This document shows, in pieces, positions 9,297-19,300 of a stretch of 64,000 bases of DNA. Under the pieces are notes generated by a model. That model did no database searches and was not told the DNA's origin. It saw only the letters and a program-made list of their open reading frames with translations. The position numbers were made by a program, and so were the translations under genes. Position 1 is the first letter of the stretch. Each line of letters begins with the position of its first letter. The DNA is from DLKC01 sp002478885 (lineage in GTDB: Bacteria; Bacteroidota; Bacteroidia; Chitinophagales; Chitinophagaceae): positions 186,001 to 250,000 of the forward strand of contig JAXLUI010000003.1 of assembly GCA_046329585.1 (NCBI GenBank). Reading direction: 5' to 3'.

Positions 9297-9337
9297 CGAA
9301 GATACAACCAGAAATGCTGCAAAAAGTTCTATCTTTC
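9297..9337. promoter_or_regulatory. Divergent candidate promoter pair
   Basis: TATCTTCG on the minus strand (9297-9304) precedes the small membrane protein. TATCTTTC on the plus strand (9330-9337) precedes the PLP enzyme. Both fit the recurring -7 motif and point away from each other in the 75 bp gap. Confidence 0.35.
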
Positions 9338-9354
9338 TGCGATAAATAAATGCC

Positions 9355-10656
9355 GTGAATAACAGAAGAAAATTTTTAGCGCAATTTGCTTTAACAGCCG
9401 GCGCTTTTTCCGCTTCCAGTATTTTTAACCAGCTTTTTGCAGAAAACATCAAAGATGCGGCAAAACTCGTCGATGGGTTGTCACCCGAACAGGTCGCGGC
9501 TGACGAAGATTACTGGTCTGTAATTCAGCAGGCTTTTACGGTAAACCCTAACATTATTAACCTTAACAATGGCGGCGTAAGCCCATCGCCAAAAGTGGTG
9601 CAGGAAGCGGTGGAGCGCTACAACAAAATGACTAATGAGGGGCCGTCGTATTTTATGTGGCGCATACTTGACCAGGGCCGCGAACCATTGAGACAAAAGC
9701 TTGCCGCGCTTGCAGGCTGTGATGCAGAAGAGATTGCGATTAATCGCAACGCCACGGAGTCTCTGAATACCGTTATTTATGGTCTTGACTTAAAAGCTGG
9801 CGACGAAGTGATCGGCAGTAAGATGGACTATCCCAACATGATACAGGCCTGGAAGCAGCGTGCATTGCGGGAAGGCATCGTTTACAAACAGCTAAGCTTT
9901 GACTTTCCTATCGAGAATGATGATGAAATTGTTGACGCTTACAGAAAAGCTATAACGCCAAAAACAAAGATTATTCACGTTACGCATATGGTTAATTGGG
10001 TTGGCCAGATAATGCCGGTAAAGAAGATATCGCAAATGGCGCATGCGCAAGGCATCGAAGTCATTTGCGATACAGCCCATTCTTTTGGTCTTATGGACTT
10101 TAAGATACCCGATCTTGAATGCGATTATTCCGGCACAAGCCTGCATAAGTTTTTAAGCGCGCCTATCGGTAGCGGCATGATGTATATTAAGAAAGACAAG
10201 ATCGAAAAAATATGGCCGCTTACCTGCAATGGCGAACCTCGCAGCAAAGACATCCGCAAATTTGAAACGTTAGGCACCCGTAGTTTCCCGATTGAGCAGG
10301 GTATTGGAGAAGCATTAAATTTTCACAATGCAATAGGCCCAAAAAGAAAAGAAGATCGCATTCGGTATCTTAAAAATTACTGGGCAGAAAGAGTGAAAGA
10401 TGTACCCGGCGTTAAATTGCATACATCACTAAAATCAGCATATTCCTGCGCTATCTGTGGCGTAAGTATCGACGGTATTACCCCGTCCGAACTTGACAAC
10501 GCCCTATTTAATAAATACAAGATTCACACTGTTGGCATAGTTTGGGAAAATGTAAGTTGTGTTCGGGTTACACCGCATGTATATACCACAATACAGGACC
10601 TTGACACGATGGTTAAGGCTATTACGGAAATTGCTGCAACAAAGAAAACAACCTAA
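9355..10656 (+). CDS. Exported class V-fold PLP-dependent enzyme
   Basis: Aminotransferase class V / isopenicillin-N-epimerase-like protein of 433 residues. The N terminus (NNRRKFLAQFALTAGAFSASS) looks like a Tat or lipoprotein-type export signal with RRKF, so the enzyme may act outside the cytoplasm; TatC is encoded in this window. Core motifs are NLNNGGVSP near residue 65, NRNATESLN near 135, CDTAHSFG near 240, and the PLP-lysine segment GTSLHKFLSAPIG with Lys265. The start is GTG at 9355, because the nearby ATG at 9350 is out of frame and stops at once. Substrate unknown; a cysteine desulfurase-like or epimerase activity is possible. Confidence 0.83.
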   Translation: MNNRRKFLAQFALTAGAFSASSIFNQLFAENIKDAAKLVDGLSPEQVAADEDYWSVIQQAFTVNPNIINLNNGGVSPSPKVVQEAVERYNKMTNEGPSYFMWRILDQGREPLRQKLAALAGCDAEEIAINRNATESLNTVIYGLDLKAGDEVIGSKMDYPNMIQAWKQRALREGIVYKQLSFDFPIENDDEIVDAYRKAITPKTKIIHVTHMVNWVGQIMPVKKISQMAHAQGIEVICDTAHSFGLMDFKIPDLECDYSGTSLHKFLSAPIGSGMMYIKKDKIEKIWPLTCNGEPRSKDIRKFETLGTRSFPIEQGIGEALNFHNAIGPKRKEDRIRYLKNYWAERVKDVPGVKLHTSLKSAYSCAICGVSIDGITPSELDNALFNKYKIHTVGIVWENVSCVRVTPHVYTTIQDLDTMVKAITEIAATKKTT

Positions 10657-10661
10657 GCTTT

Positions 10662-11423
10662 TTATAATTGCCCCATTTGGTAGAGGTCGTAAAGGCAGGA
10701 TGTCGTATTGAAAACAAAATGAAAGATTACGCTGTACCAAAGTGTTTCATATTTACGACGCAGAGACCCGATAAAAATGCCAAAAGGTATCAACCAAACG
10801 AGCGAAAAGAAATTGAGATGAATAGCTGCAAATACAAAACCAGTAACCATAACAACCAGCCTGTCATCAAGAAAACGGCTAAGATAGCTGTATAGAACGC
10901 CCCGAAAAGCAAGCTCTTCAAAAAGCGCCGGCATTAAAGCAATTGAATAAATCATCACCAAAACAGGAAATTCATAAATGCGGTAGGGATCATAAAGATT
11001 GGTGTTTGACCGGAACAGAGAAACATTGATTTGACTTACAGAGATATTTACAACCAATGAGAATAAAACGGCAATTGCAATAAGGCTGATAAGAACAGAC
11101 CAGCGGAAATTATTAAACCGCAATACCGGCTTTATCTGCGCCCAGTTTAATTTTGCATAGACTATAGCAATTGCAGCCATGGCTATCTCCACCCAACACA
11201 ATTTGCTATATGACTGGAACCAACCCGTATAAGAAACAAGCAGGCAAATAAACAGGTAAATCGAATAAAAGAAGAATGCAGCCTGGAGATTTGTATTGTT
11301 GAATATGCTTATATGCTCCGCATCAGCACCCTGGTATGCACCGCAATTATGGCAATAGCGCTGATACCCTTTTACAGCAGTATTACATTCATCGCAGGTA
11401 TACAATTTTTTCGGTTGCTCCAT
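10662..11423 (-). CDS. CPBP intramembrane metalloprotease with N-terminal zinc ribbon
   Basis: A 253-residue membrane protein. The N terminus carries a zinc ribbon (CDEC then CHNC, residues about 9-27). Several transmembrane helices follow, then the CPBP/CAAX-type motifs EELAFRG (glutamates and arginine), FAAIHL and FHFVFN. Members of this family are membrane-embedded proteases or related scaffolds; the substrate here is unknown. It begins 2 bp after the end of a second zinc-ribbon membrane protein gene and is surely co-transcribed with it. The 3' end faces the PLP enzyme gene with a 5 bp gap. Confidence 0.85.
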   Translation of the reverse strand: MEQPKKLYTCDECNTAVKGYQRYCHNCGAYQGADAEHISIFNNTNLQAAFFFYSIYLFICLLVSYTGWFQSYSKLCWVEIAMAAIAIVYAKLNWAQIKPVLRFNNFRWSVLISLIAIAVLFSLVVNISVSQINVSLFRSNTNLYDPYRIYEFPVLVMIYSIALMPALFEELAFRGVLYSYLSRFLDDRLVVMVTGFVFAAIHLNFFSLVWLIPFGIFIGSLRRKYETLWYSVIFHFVFNTTSCLYDLYQMGQL

Positions 11424-11425
11424 CG

Positions 11426-12046
11426 CTAATGAACCTCCATTTCTTCTTTTAAAAGATCGAACCTGTAAGCAGCCTGAACTGCTTTCAAAAGAAAGTATAC
11501 CATCAGCATTCCGGTAACAATGCTATAGAGTCCCTGAACAGTAGAAAAGCTGGTAACAAATTCACCTAATATCGTTATTGTACAAAAAGTGATAACCACG
11601 ATAAAGGAGGTTAACATTGCTGTGAAAGGTTTGACTTTGCTCCACCTCGCCAGCGAAAAAAATAAAGCAGAAAGAACCAGGCCGGCCAATGTTAAAGCGT
11701 ACCTGTTAGCACTTTCACTGAAGATAAAACCCACGGAGGCCAGGAAAAAACCGGAGGCCACATATAGCATGATTCTTGCCTGCATTATATGCGACTTCGC
11801 TTTGCTTAGCAGTTCGGCCCGCTGTCTTGAGCGCAACCTGAACAATTTAAAATCACCTTCATTTTCTGTAGCCGGGTAACCGCAATTCGTACAGAAATGA
11901 TTTGCCATTTCATTTACATAGAGGCAGCGCCTGCATAACTGAACAGCTGTTTTGCTACGCGACAAATGTGGCTGGCGGTTTTGCCGCTCTACTGTTTTAT
12001 TAAAAACAATTGTATGCGCTGTACCCATATCCATCACCTGCAACAT
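11426..12046 (-). CDS. Zinc-ribbon membrane protein of unknown function
   Basis: About 206 residues. A zinc ribbon (CRRC ... CTNC, about residues 38-57) sits after a basic N-terminal region. Four predicted transmembrane helices follow (MLYVASGFFLASVGF; LTLAGLVLSALFFSLA; AMLTSFIVVITFCTITIL; SIVTGMLMVYFLLKA). It is the first gene of a two-gene unit with the CPBP protease, which has the same kind of ribbon, so the two probably work together in the membrane (inference). Several ATGs near the start (residues 1, 5, 7) make the exact start uncertain. Confidence 0.7.
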   Translation of the reverse strand: MLQVMDMGTAHTIVFNKTVERQNRQPHLSRSKTAVQLCRRCLYVNEMANHFCTNCGYPATENEGDFKLFRLRSRQRAELLSKAKSHIMQARIMLYVASGFFLASVGFIFSESANRYALTLAGLVLSALFFSLARWSKVKPFTAMLTSFIVVITFCTITILGEFVTSFSTVQGLYSIVTGMLMVYFLLKAVQAAYRFDLLKEEMEVH

Positions 12047-12073
12047 ACTGAATATGCAGGTCTATGTCAAATA

Positions 12074-12102
12074 AAAATGCACCAGCTTTACCGGTGCATT
12101 TT
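12074..12102 (-). terminator. Rho-independent terminator, perfect 10 bp stem
   Basis: AAAATGCACC and GGTGCATTTT flank a 9-base loop. On the minus strand it is followed by a T-rich run, so it would end the rpiB-M28 peptidase transcript, whose last stop codon is at 12123. Confidence 0.75.
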
Positions 12103-12122
12103 CGTATTAATACCAATGTTGG

Positions 12123-13646
12123 TTATTTTAATGGAATGTCTCTTTTAAGCATCGCTGCCCTGTTAGCCATATCATAGGCTGTGTAAAAAACGAGCCTAAC
12201 TCTTTTCTCCATCAAATTGAAATTGATCTTGTCAACAGTGTCTGTAGGGCGATGGTAGTCAGCATGCGTGCCGTTGAAATAGAAGATTACCGGCACGCCA
12301 TTCTTGGCAAAGTTGTAATGGTCTGACCGATAGTAAAACCTGTTAGGGTCTTTAGGATCATTGTATTTGCGGTCGAGTTCCATATGCATATACTTGCTGT
12401 TGATGCTGTCGCTGATGGGTAGGAGATCGCTGCTTAACTTGTCTTCACCAATGGTGTACACATAATTGGTTGAATCGCCATATTTTCTGTCTGGGTCGAT
12501 ACGTCCAACCATATCAATATTAAGATCAACCGATGTTCTATTTAGTGGAAAAACAGGATGAGCTGCGTAATATTCAGATCCCCACAGGCCTTTTTCTTCC
12601 CCAGATACTGTCATAAAAACGATTGATCGTGCACAGCTTAACCCTTTCTTTTTAGCTTTTGTAAAAGCTTCTGCCAATTCAAGTACGCTGGTGGTACCGC
12701 TGCCATCATCATCAGCGCCATAGTAAATCACCGAATCTCTTTTGCCCAGGTGGTCATAGTGGCCTGTAATAAAAACATATTCATCCTTTTTACTGGTTCC
12801 CGGCAAAACCGCGATTACGTTGCTGCTTTGTAAAGTGTTTGTGCTTATCTCCGCACTCAATGCAAATGAACTTGCATATGCACCCGGAGCAGCTGATTTT
12901 ATCGCTGCGAAAGAGGGAACGGCTGCGCCAATCATTGATGCTGCAGTTGTATACGAAATATTCACCACTGGCATAGCAGCAGCGCCCGGCTTTTTCATGT
13001 ACATATTTCCTTTAAGACCGGCAACGTTTTTCGCATTCAGTTCTTTGCTAATAACAAAAACACCTTTTGCCCCGTTATTTCTCGCCTGCATCATTTTCTG
13101 ATAAAGTGAAGCAGGGTCTCTGAACGAATATGCAACTGTACCGGCTGGCTTATCAGCATCTTCAGATTTACCCTCGGCGATGAGTACCCAATTGCCTTTT
13201 ATCGGCAGATCTTTATAGTCGTTGTGAAGAGAATCTACCAAACCGAACCCGGCAAACACAACGGTGTCGCCCGTCCACTGACCGGCCGCAAGCACCATGG
13301 GATTAAACGTATAGTCAACACCAGCTTTCAGGATTTTTCCTCCAACGGTAACAGAAGCTGCGCTAAGCGAATCCTGGTACACGGTAAACTGCATCTGGTA
13401 CGAGCCATCAGGCATACCGGGCTGCAAACCCAGGCTTTTAAAATAATTCTCGATAAAAGCCGCAGCTTTTTTCTGTCCCGGTGTCGCAGTTTCCCGGCCT
13501 TCCATTTCTGCGCCGGCGATAATAGAGAGCTTCGATTTCAAATCAGCGGCGGTAATAACAGCTGCCGACTTATTAAGCTTCTTCGCGCTTTGAGCGACAG
13601 CACCGGTTGCAAGCAGGAGCGCAAAAACGATCAACAGATTTTTCAT
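12123..13646 (-). CDS. Secreted M28 family metallopeptidase with PA domain
   Basis: Zinc aminopeptidase-like enzyme of 507 residues. The signal peptide is MKNLLIVFALLLATGAVAQ. A protease-associated (PA) insert occupies roughly residues 120-270. The M28 core shows the di-zinc ligands in GHYDHLG, YGADDDGSG, VSGEEKGLWGSEYY and DMVGRID, and a late His in YRSDHYNF. Expected to trim peptides in the periplasm or outside the cell. It follows rpiB by 12 bp on the same strand and is ended by the hairpin at 12074-12102. Confidence 0.9.
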   Translation of the reverse strand: MKNLLIVFALLLATGAVAQSAKKLNKSAAVITAADLKSKLSIIAGAEMEGRETATPGQKKAAAFIENYFKSLGLQPGMPDGSYQMQFTVYQDSLSAASVTVGGKILKAGVDYTFNPMVLAAGQWTGDTVVFAGFGLVDSLHNDYKDLPIKGNWVLIAEGKSEDADKPAGTVAYSFRDPASLYQKMMQARNNGAKGVFVISKELNAKNVAGLKGNMYMKKPGAAAMPVVNISYTTAASMIGAAVPSFAAIKSAAPGAYASSFALSAEISTNTLQSSNVIAVLPGTSKKDEYVFITGHYDHLGKRDSVIYYGADDDGSGTTSVLELAEAFTKAKKKGLSCARSIVFMTVSGEEKGLWGSEYYAAHPVFPLNRTSVDLNIDMVGRIDPDRKYGDSTNYVYTIGEDKLSSDLLPISDSINSKYMHMELDRKYNDPKDPNRFYYRSDHYNFAKNGVPVIFYFNGTHADYHRPTDTVDKINFNLMEKRVRLVFYTAYDMANRAAMLKRDIPLK

Positions 13647-13658
13647 AATTTTTTGTGT

Positions 13659-14114
13659 TTACATACAAGCAATCTTGTTTACCCGTGTTGCGTGGCGGCC
13701 TCCCTCGAATTCGGTTTGCATAAAAGTTTCTACCATTTCAAGCGCTTCGTTCAATGCCACAAATCTTGCGGGCAGGCAAAGTACGTTGGCGTTATTGTGC
13801 TTGCGCACCAGCAATGCAACATCATTGTTCCAGCACAGACCGGCGCGAATTCCCTGGTGTTTGTTAGCCGTAATAGCAACCCCATTTGCCGATCCACAAA
13901 TTAATATGCCAAAGGCGGCTTCGCTGTTCTCCACAGCCGATGCAACGGGATGCGCAAAGTCAGGATAGTCTACCGAGTCAGCTGAATATGCTCCAAAATC
14001 TTTTACGGTAAGCTCTTTCGATTCGAGCCATTGTTTAATGCCTTCTTTGTAATCGAAGCCTGCATGATCACAACCAATTGCAATGGGCTTTGACTGATCA
14101 AATACTGATGCCAT
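13659..14114 (-). CDS. rpiB: Ribose-5-phosphate isomerase B
   Basis: Interconverts ribose-5-phosphate and ribulose-5-phosphate in the pentose phosphate pathway. Motifs are GCDHAGFDYKEG near the start, VDYPDFAHPVA, and CGSANGVAITANKHQGIRA, which contains the active-site Cys/Ser-Gly-x-Gly-like loop (CGSANG, where many homologues read CGTGIG). Length (about 151 aa) is right. The start could be the ATG at 14114 (MASVFDQ) or one three codons upstream. It is the first gene of a two-gene unit with the M28 peptidase. Confidence 0.9.
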   Translation of the reverse strand: MASVFDQSKPIAIGCDHAGFDYKEGIKQWLESKELTVKDFGAYSADSVDYPDFAHPVASAVENSEAAFGILICGSANGVAITANKHQGIRAGLCWNNDVALLVRKHNNANVLCLPARFVALNEALEMVETFMQTEFEGGRHATRVNKIACM

Positions 14115-14170
14115 ATAATTCATTTTTGTATTTTTCTGAGTCCGGCTTTTGCACCTTGTTTCAACTGCTG

Positions 14171-14283
14171 TTGCGTCGCACTCTTGTACTATATAACTTG
14201 CGTAGTCAATAATAAATACTACCGTATACCGTACGATTCAACTTGATGATTGTTGAACTGAACTTAGAAGTGAGTGACACAAC
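14171..14283. repeat. Dispersed family A, inverted pair
   Basis: A standard arm (TTGCGTCGCACTCTTGTAC, 14171-14189, plus) faces a variant arm (GAAGTGAGTGACACAAC, 14268-14283 region, minus). The second arm is followed by AGACGATGCC, similar to the outer segment of other copies. It sits between rpiB and tatC. Confidence 0.8.
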
Positions 14284-14319
14284 AGACGATGCCATTCGCA
14301 CTGCAGCATGTACCAAAGC

Positions 14320-15180
14320 TTAACTCCACTCTTCTTCCTGCTCTTTCTTCTGCTCTTCTTTGTAAACCCGCGCAGAAACAAATACGCCGAGTTCGTACAA
14401 TCCAAAAAGCGGCAGAAATACAATTGTCTGGCTAATCCAGTCTGGGCTGGGCGTAATGATTGCCGCAACTATCAGGATGACTACTATTGCGTATTTTCTT
14501 GAGCGCCTGAGGAACGATGGTGTTATAAGACCGATCTTGGTTAAAGCAAATGCGAGCACCGGTAATTCGAAAGCAATACCGCAGCCTAGAATAAGATTGG
14601 TAAGATTATCAAGATAGTCGTTAATAGTGGGCCTTGTTTGAACCATGTTAAGAGAGCTGATCTGGAAGGTAGCCAGGAAATTAAACGTAAATGGCCCGAG
14701 AATAAAATAGCCGAAAGCTGCGCCAAGGAAAAAGAAAAATGAAACGAAAACAATGATGAACCTGGTATTCTTTAACTCATTCGGCTTTAACGCTGGTTTT
14801 ACGAAACGCCAGAACTCCCAGAAAATATAGGGGAAGGCGCCGATAAATCCGCCCACAAATGCAATTGAAAAGGTGCTGAAAAACTGGCCACCGAAAGTGG
14901 TTGTTTGCATGGTTACGTTGATCGGCTGGAGGCAGAGTGAATTACCGAGATGCAACCAGTTGCTAAAATCGCACAGCGCTTTGTAGCTAACGAAATTGGG
15001 ATTGATGGGCCCGGCAATAATGTTGTCGAATACCCAGTCGTGGTAAAAGAAAATAATTACCGCAAGAATAAGAATGGCGACAACGCTGCGAACGATGTGC
15101 CAGCGCAGCTCTTCAAGGTGATCCACAAAAGACATTTCTGCTTTACCCTTGCTGCGCCTGTCGAAAAAACCACTTGCCAT
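14320..15180 (-). CDS. tatC: Sec-independent protein translocase subunit TatC
   Basis: Core receptor of the twin-arginine translocase in the inner membrane. From the ATG at 15180 the protein is 286 residues, beginning MASGFFDRRSKG, then the conserved TatC start FVDHLEELRWHIVRS, and six predicted transmembrane helices. GAFPYIFWEFWRFVKPAL and the FELPVLAFALTKIGLI segment are family hallmarks. The open frame extends 20 codons further up, but a TACCTTTG box at 15210-15217 would lie inside that extension, which favours 15180. The C terminus is rich in E, K and Q. Tat substrates may include the exported PLP enzyme at 9355. Confidence 0.92.
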   Translation of the reverse strand: MASGFFDRRSKGKAEMSFVDHLEELRWHIVRSVVAILILAVIIFFYHDWVFDNIIAGPINPNFVSYKALCDFSNWLHLGNSLCLQPINVTMQTTTFGGQFFSTFSIAFVGGFIGAFPYIFWEFWRFVKPALKPNELKNTRFIIVFVSFFFFLGAAFGYFILGPFTFNFLATFQISSLNMVQTRPTINDYLDNLTNLILGCGIAFELPVLAFALTKIGLITPSFLRRSRKYAIVVILIVAAIITPSPDWISQTIVFLPLFGLYELGVFVSARVYKEEQKKEQEEEWS

Positions 15181-15209
15181 TATATTTGTTTGAACTTTAT
15201 TAGAGGCAG

Positions 15210-15217
15210 CAAAGGTA
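15210..15217 (-). promoter_or_regulatory. Candidate tatC -7 box, TACCTTTG
   Basis: Exact match to the Bacteroidota TAnnTTTG box on the minus strand, 29 bases before the chosen ATG. Confidence 0.45.
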
Positions 15218-15331
15218 ACGGGTAAGTGCCTAAAAAACACTCCTGAATTTTTGCGCTGCCAGCCTTGGGATTTAATAAAAAGTTTATGCGTGCAGGATTA
15301 AAAGCCGCTGTTGCGCTTTTAGGAAACACTG

Positions 15332-15928
15332 CTATTTTTTCGGGAAATTCTTGAACATATCTTTTATTATCTGGTCGATCACGTCTTTGGAAGGCTGCTT
15401 ATATGACTCTTTTTTTTCTGCCTGGCCGGTGCTGCGCCAAACAACCTTACCTTCTTTAGGGTCGATCATATCTATTATAAATGAACCTTCACGAAGCGTA
15501 TCGATATTCATTTTTCCATTATAAACCGCGGGCCTGTTATCGCTGCTGAACATAACAACGCCGGTGTTACCATAAAAACCAGGGTAATAGTTTGGGCTAT
15601 AAACAACTTCCTGTTGTTGGTTTACGGCATATTTCCGGTTCATTTTGAGCGTGTAGGTAAAAATACAGTCAGGGTTTTTCGTATCCATCTTCAGCCCTTT
15701 CTTAGTCAATTCGGCGACTACCGCTTCCGAGAGATCTTCTTCCAGTTGCTTTTTATTAATCATAACCGTAAAAGCTGTATCAGTGGTCCTTGAAAAGGCA
15801 TACGTCTTATAGGACCTGAAATCCTTGTCGGAAAGTCGTTCCGCATTATATATTTTGGGGCCAGGAGAACAGGCATTCACTACTACTATTGCGACCATTA
15901 CAAAAAGCCGGAGACCTTTAGATTTCAT
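15332..15928 (-). CDS. DUF4136 family lipoprotein
   Basis: A 198-residue predicted lipoprotein. The signal peptide leads to a lipobox ending VVVNAC at Cys20. The DUF4136 pattern follows: KDFRSYKTYAF early, an acidic helix with VVAELTKKGL, FTYTLKMNRK in the middle, and GSFIIDMIDPKEGKVVWRSTGQAE before a basic helix. Function unknown. Members are commonly anchored in the outer or inner membrane of Bacteroidota and Proteobacteria. It reads on the same strand as tatC with a gap of about 150 bp, so a shared transcript is uncertain. Confidence 0.83.
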   Translation of the reverse strand: MKSKGLRLFVMVAIVVVNACSPGPKIYNAERLSDKDFRSYKTYAFSRTTDTAFTVMINKKQLEEDLSEAVVAELTKKGLKMDTKNPDCIFTYTLKMNRKYAVNQQQEVVYSPNYYPGFYGNTGVVMFSSDNRPAVYNGKMNIDTLREGSFIIDMIDPKEGKVVWRSTGQAEKKESYKQPSKDVIDQIIKDMFKNFPKK

Positions 15929-16316
15929 TTTGTTTCTGTTTTTTATTGGGGGCTAAAAGTCGTTAAAAAAAATAAATGCTCTTTAAATTATTTATGAGCC
16001 CGATACAAGCCGTTCTGGAATTTACCGCCTTTTCGTTCCAAATAGTTGAATAGTGTATCTGCATGAACTTATTGTTGCTTTTATTAATTGCTTCCCTACA
16101 GTCCCTCCAAAATTTCGAGTTTAAGAAATGCCATAGCACATAAAAGGCTAACCAGGAAAAAGACTGCTGTAAAATTTTTCGAAAAATTTGTTGTTTTCTT
16201 TACAGCGGGTGTGATAAAAAGAGGCAAACATTCAAAATTGTTCACTTATCAATTTCTTAATATTGACATCCTATTTTATTGCTAACGCAAATGCACATTT
16301 GCAAAAAAATCAGTCT
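15929..16316. other. Intergenic region before the TonB receptor
   Basis: A 388 bp gap between divergent genes. It is A+T-rich. The only open frames are short and without recognisable motifs; I see no repeat copy and no confident promoter, although the receptor promoter must lie here. Confidence 0.5.
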
Positions 16317-19300
16317 ATGAAAAGATTTATTTACATCACTTTTTGCTGTTTTTGCCCGCTTATCTTTTCAACCCTATATGCCCAGGAAACCACATCAGAG
16401 GTTACAGGCGTTATTACAGAAAGCGGTAAACCCGTAGCTGGTGCTTCAGTAACAGCGATTAACAATCCTACCGGAACCAGGTATGCTACAACCAGCAGAA
16501 AAGATGGCCGTTATAACCTGCCTAATATGAAGGTGGGCGGCCCATATACAATAACCGTAAAATTTGTTGGCTTCAAGGAAGAGAAAAAAGAAAATATTTT
16601 CCTGTTGCTGGGACAGGAATTCCAGGCCGATTTTGAACTCACCGCTGAATCAGCGAATTTGGAAGCCGTCGTTGTAACTGCTTCAAGGCAGGACAAAATA
16701 TTTAATTCAAGCCGCACCGGCAGCCAGGAAATCATCAGCAGAAGCCAGATTGAAAGGCTACCCACTGTAAACAGGTCGCTGCAGGATTTTACCAAACTTA
16801 CTCCATCATCTAATGGGCTTAGTTTTGGTGGAAGAAATAGCTCCTATAATAACATTACCGTTGACGGTGCAAACTTCAACAACGTATTTGGTTTGTCAGG
16901 AACACTGGGCGGGCAAACAAATTCTCAACCCATTAGTCTTGATGCGATCGAACAAATACAGGTAAATGTCTCTCCATACGATGTGAGGCAGGGCGGATTT
17001 TCGGGCGCCGGTGTTAACTCTGTTACCCGCAGCGGTACCAATACTTTTAAAGGAACTGTTTACACCTATTTAAGAGGGCCAAATACACAAGGATATCGGG
17101 TTAGAACAACTAAAGTGCCTAACCAGTCATTTGATTATGGCCTCAGAGGCGCAGCATTTGGTGGAGCTATCGTGAAAAATAAGTTGTTTTTCTTTGTAAG
17201 CGCCGAACAGGAAAGGGTAACCACACCTGCAACAAGTTATATAGCTTCTGATGCGAGTCACCAGCCAAACCCGGCATCCGTTTCCCTGGCCAATGCGGAT
17301 ACACTTAACAAACTTCGGGATTTTCTCATGTCAAAATATGACTATGACCCGGGGCAATTCCAGGCTTACAGTTACAAAACACAGAGTGATAAATTAACAG
17401 CGCGTATCGACTGGAACCTCAACAAGAACAATACGTTTACGATTAAATACAATTACCTGAAATCGTCGCGTGACATTGCGGCAAGTAATAGCGGTGCCCC
17501 CGGTGGTAACAGGCAGCCTGGCTCAACCAGCATGCCTTTCAGTGGGAGTGGATATACTATTAATAACAATTTCAACATCGTACTCGCAGAGCTAAATACC
17601 AGGTTTGCCGGCAAGTCAAGCAACAAATTGCAGGTTGGCTTTACCCAGCTAAGAGATTTCAGGGCCAGCCTTTCGGGGAAAGACTTTCCGCTGGTTGATA
17701 TTATGAATGGCCAGGGTCAAACCTATACAAGCTTTGGTTATGAGCCTTTCACTTACAACAACCTGCTGAACACTGATGTTTACCAGTTACAGGACATTTT
17801 TACCATGTATAAGGGGTCGCACGAGATCACTTTTGGAACGCAGGATTATTATAAGAAATTCAAGAACGGCTTTGCACCAAACTATGCCGGCGCATACCGT
17901 TTCAACACACTCACCGATTTTTATAACAGCGCCAATAACGGTGTTGCCAATTCGGTTCTTTACAACCTGCAGTACTCAGCTACAAAAGACGGCGCCTTCC
18001 CCTTTGCTTACGTTAGCGCCTATGAACTGGGTGTTTTCGCGCAGGACAAATGGCGTATTAAAAACAACTTTACGCTTACCTATGGCATTCGTTTCGACCT
18101 GCCCATATTCAAGGATGATTTCGAAAGCAATCCTTATGCAAGCCAGCTGACATTCCGTGATGGGAAAAAATATGATGTTGGCCAACAGCCAGGTTCTAAT
18201 ATGCTTATCTCACCCAGGCTCGGTTTTAACTGGGATGTTACGCACGACCATACGACCCAGGTGCGTGGTGGCCTTGGTTGGTTTGCAGGGCCTCCACCAT
18301 TCGTCTGGATCAGTAACCAGGCGAGCAACAATGGTGTGCAGTTTGGATCATTCAGTGCAGGCGCTTCAACACCCTATGCCTTCTCGCCCGATATAAATGC
18401 TTACAGGCCTGCGCAGGGCGCAGCTAATACTGCTTACAACCTGGTATTTACCGATGAAAACTTTAAGTATCCACAGGTAATGAAAGCAAGCCTTGCCGTA
18501 GATAAAAAGCTGCCTGGTGACTTTGTGCTTACCCTCGAGGGCACCTACAGCAAGGACATCAACAACGTTTATTTCCAGAACGTGAACCTCCCGTCAACGG
18601 GAAAAGCTTTTGCAGGTTCCGATCCGAGAATACGTTACGACAGTACCAAGATCTGGGGCGGCAAACCAACAGCCACGCCTGAAAACCCGAATATTTCCAA
18701 TGCCATACTGATGACCAATACCGGCAAAGGTTATGCTTACACCATTACGTTCCAGGTGCAGAAAAATATCAAGAACCTTAGCCTGAGCGCAGCTTACACA
18801 AGATCAAATGCCAAAACCTCAAACGACGGGGGCTCCATTGCGGCAAGTATGTGGCGAGACAGACCGGTACAGGGCGATCCTAATACCGATGAATTAGGTT
18901 ATGCTAATTTCTATCAGCCTCACCGGGTTATTGCTTCCGCCTTCTGGCGCAAGGAATATGCAAAATATTTTGCAACATCTGTGGGATTGATATTCGAAGC
19001 TGCACCCGCCGGCGTTGGTTCTTATACCTACAATGGTGACGTGAACAATGATGGCACAGGTGGCAACAACGACCTTATCTATATTCCAAAAGATCAAACC
19101 GATATCGTGCTCGTGCCTGTTAATACCGGTGGCGGCACCATCACCGATACCAGGACTCCTGCACAAATATGGACACAGTTCAACAACTTTGTTAACCAGG
19201 ATCCTTACCTGAGTTCTCATCGCGGACAGGTGGCAGAGCGCAATGCAGCCGTGCTGCCATTCTTTAAACGTCTTGATCTTAATGTAACTCAAGACCTTTA

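Noticed and set aside
9059..9322. Alternative frame overlapping the small membrane protein
   Set aside because: Lacks a signal peptide and would run through the promoter-like box at 9297.
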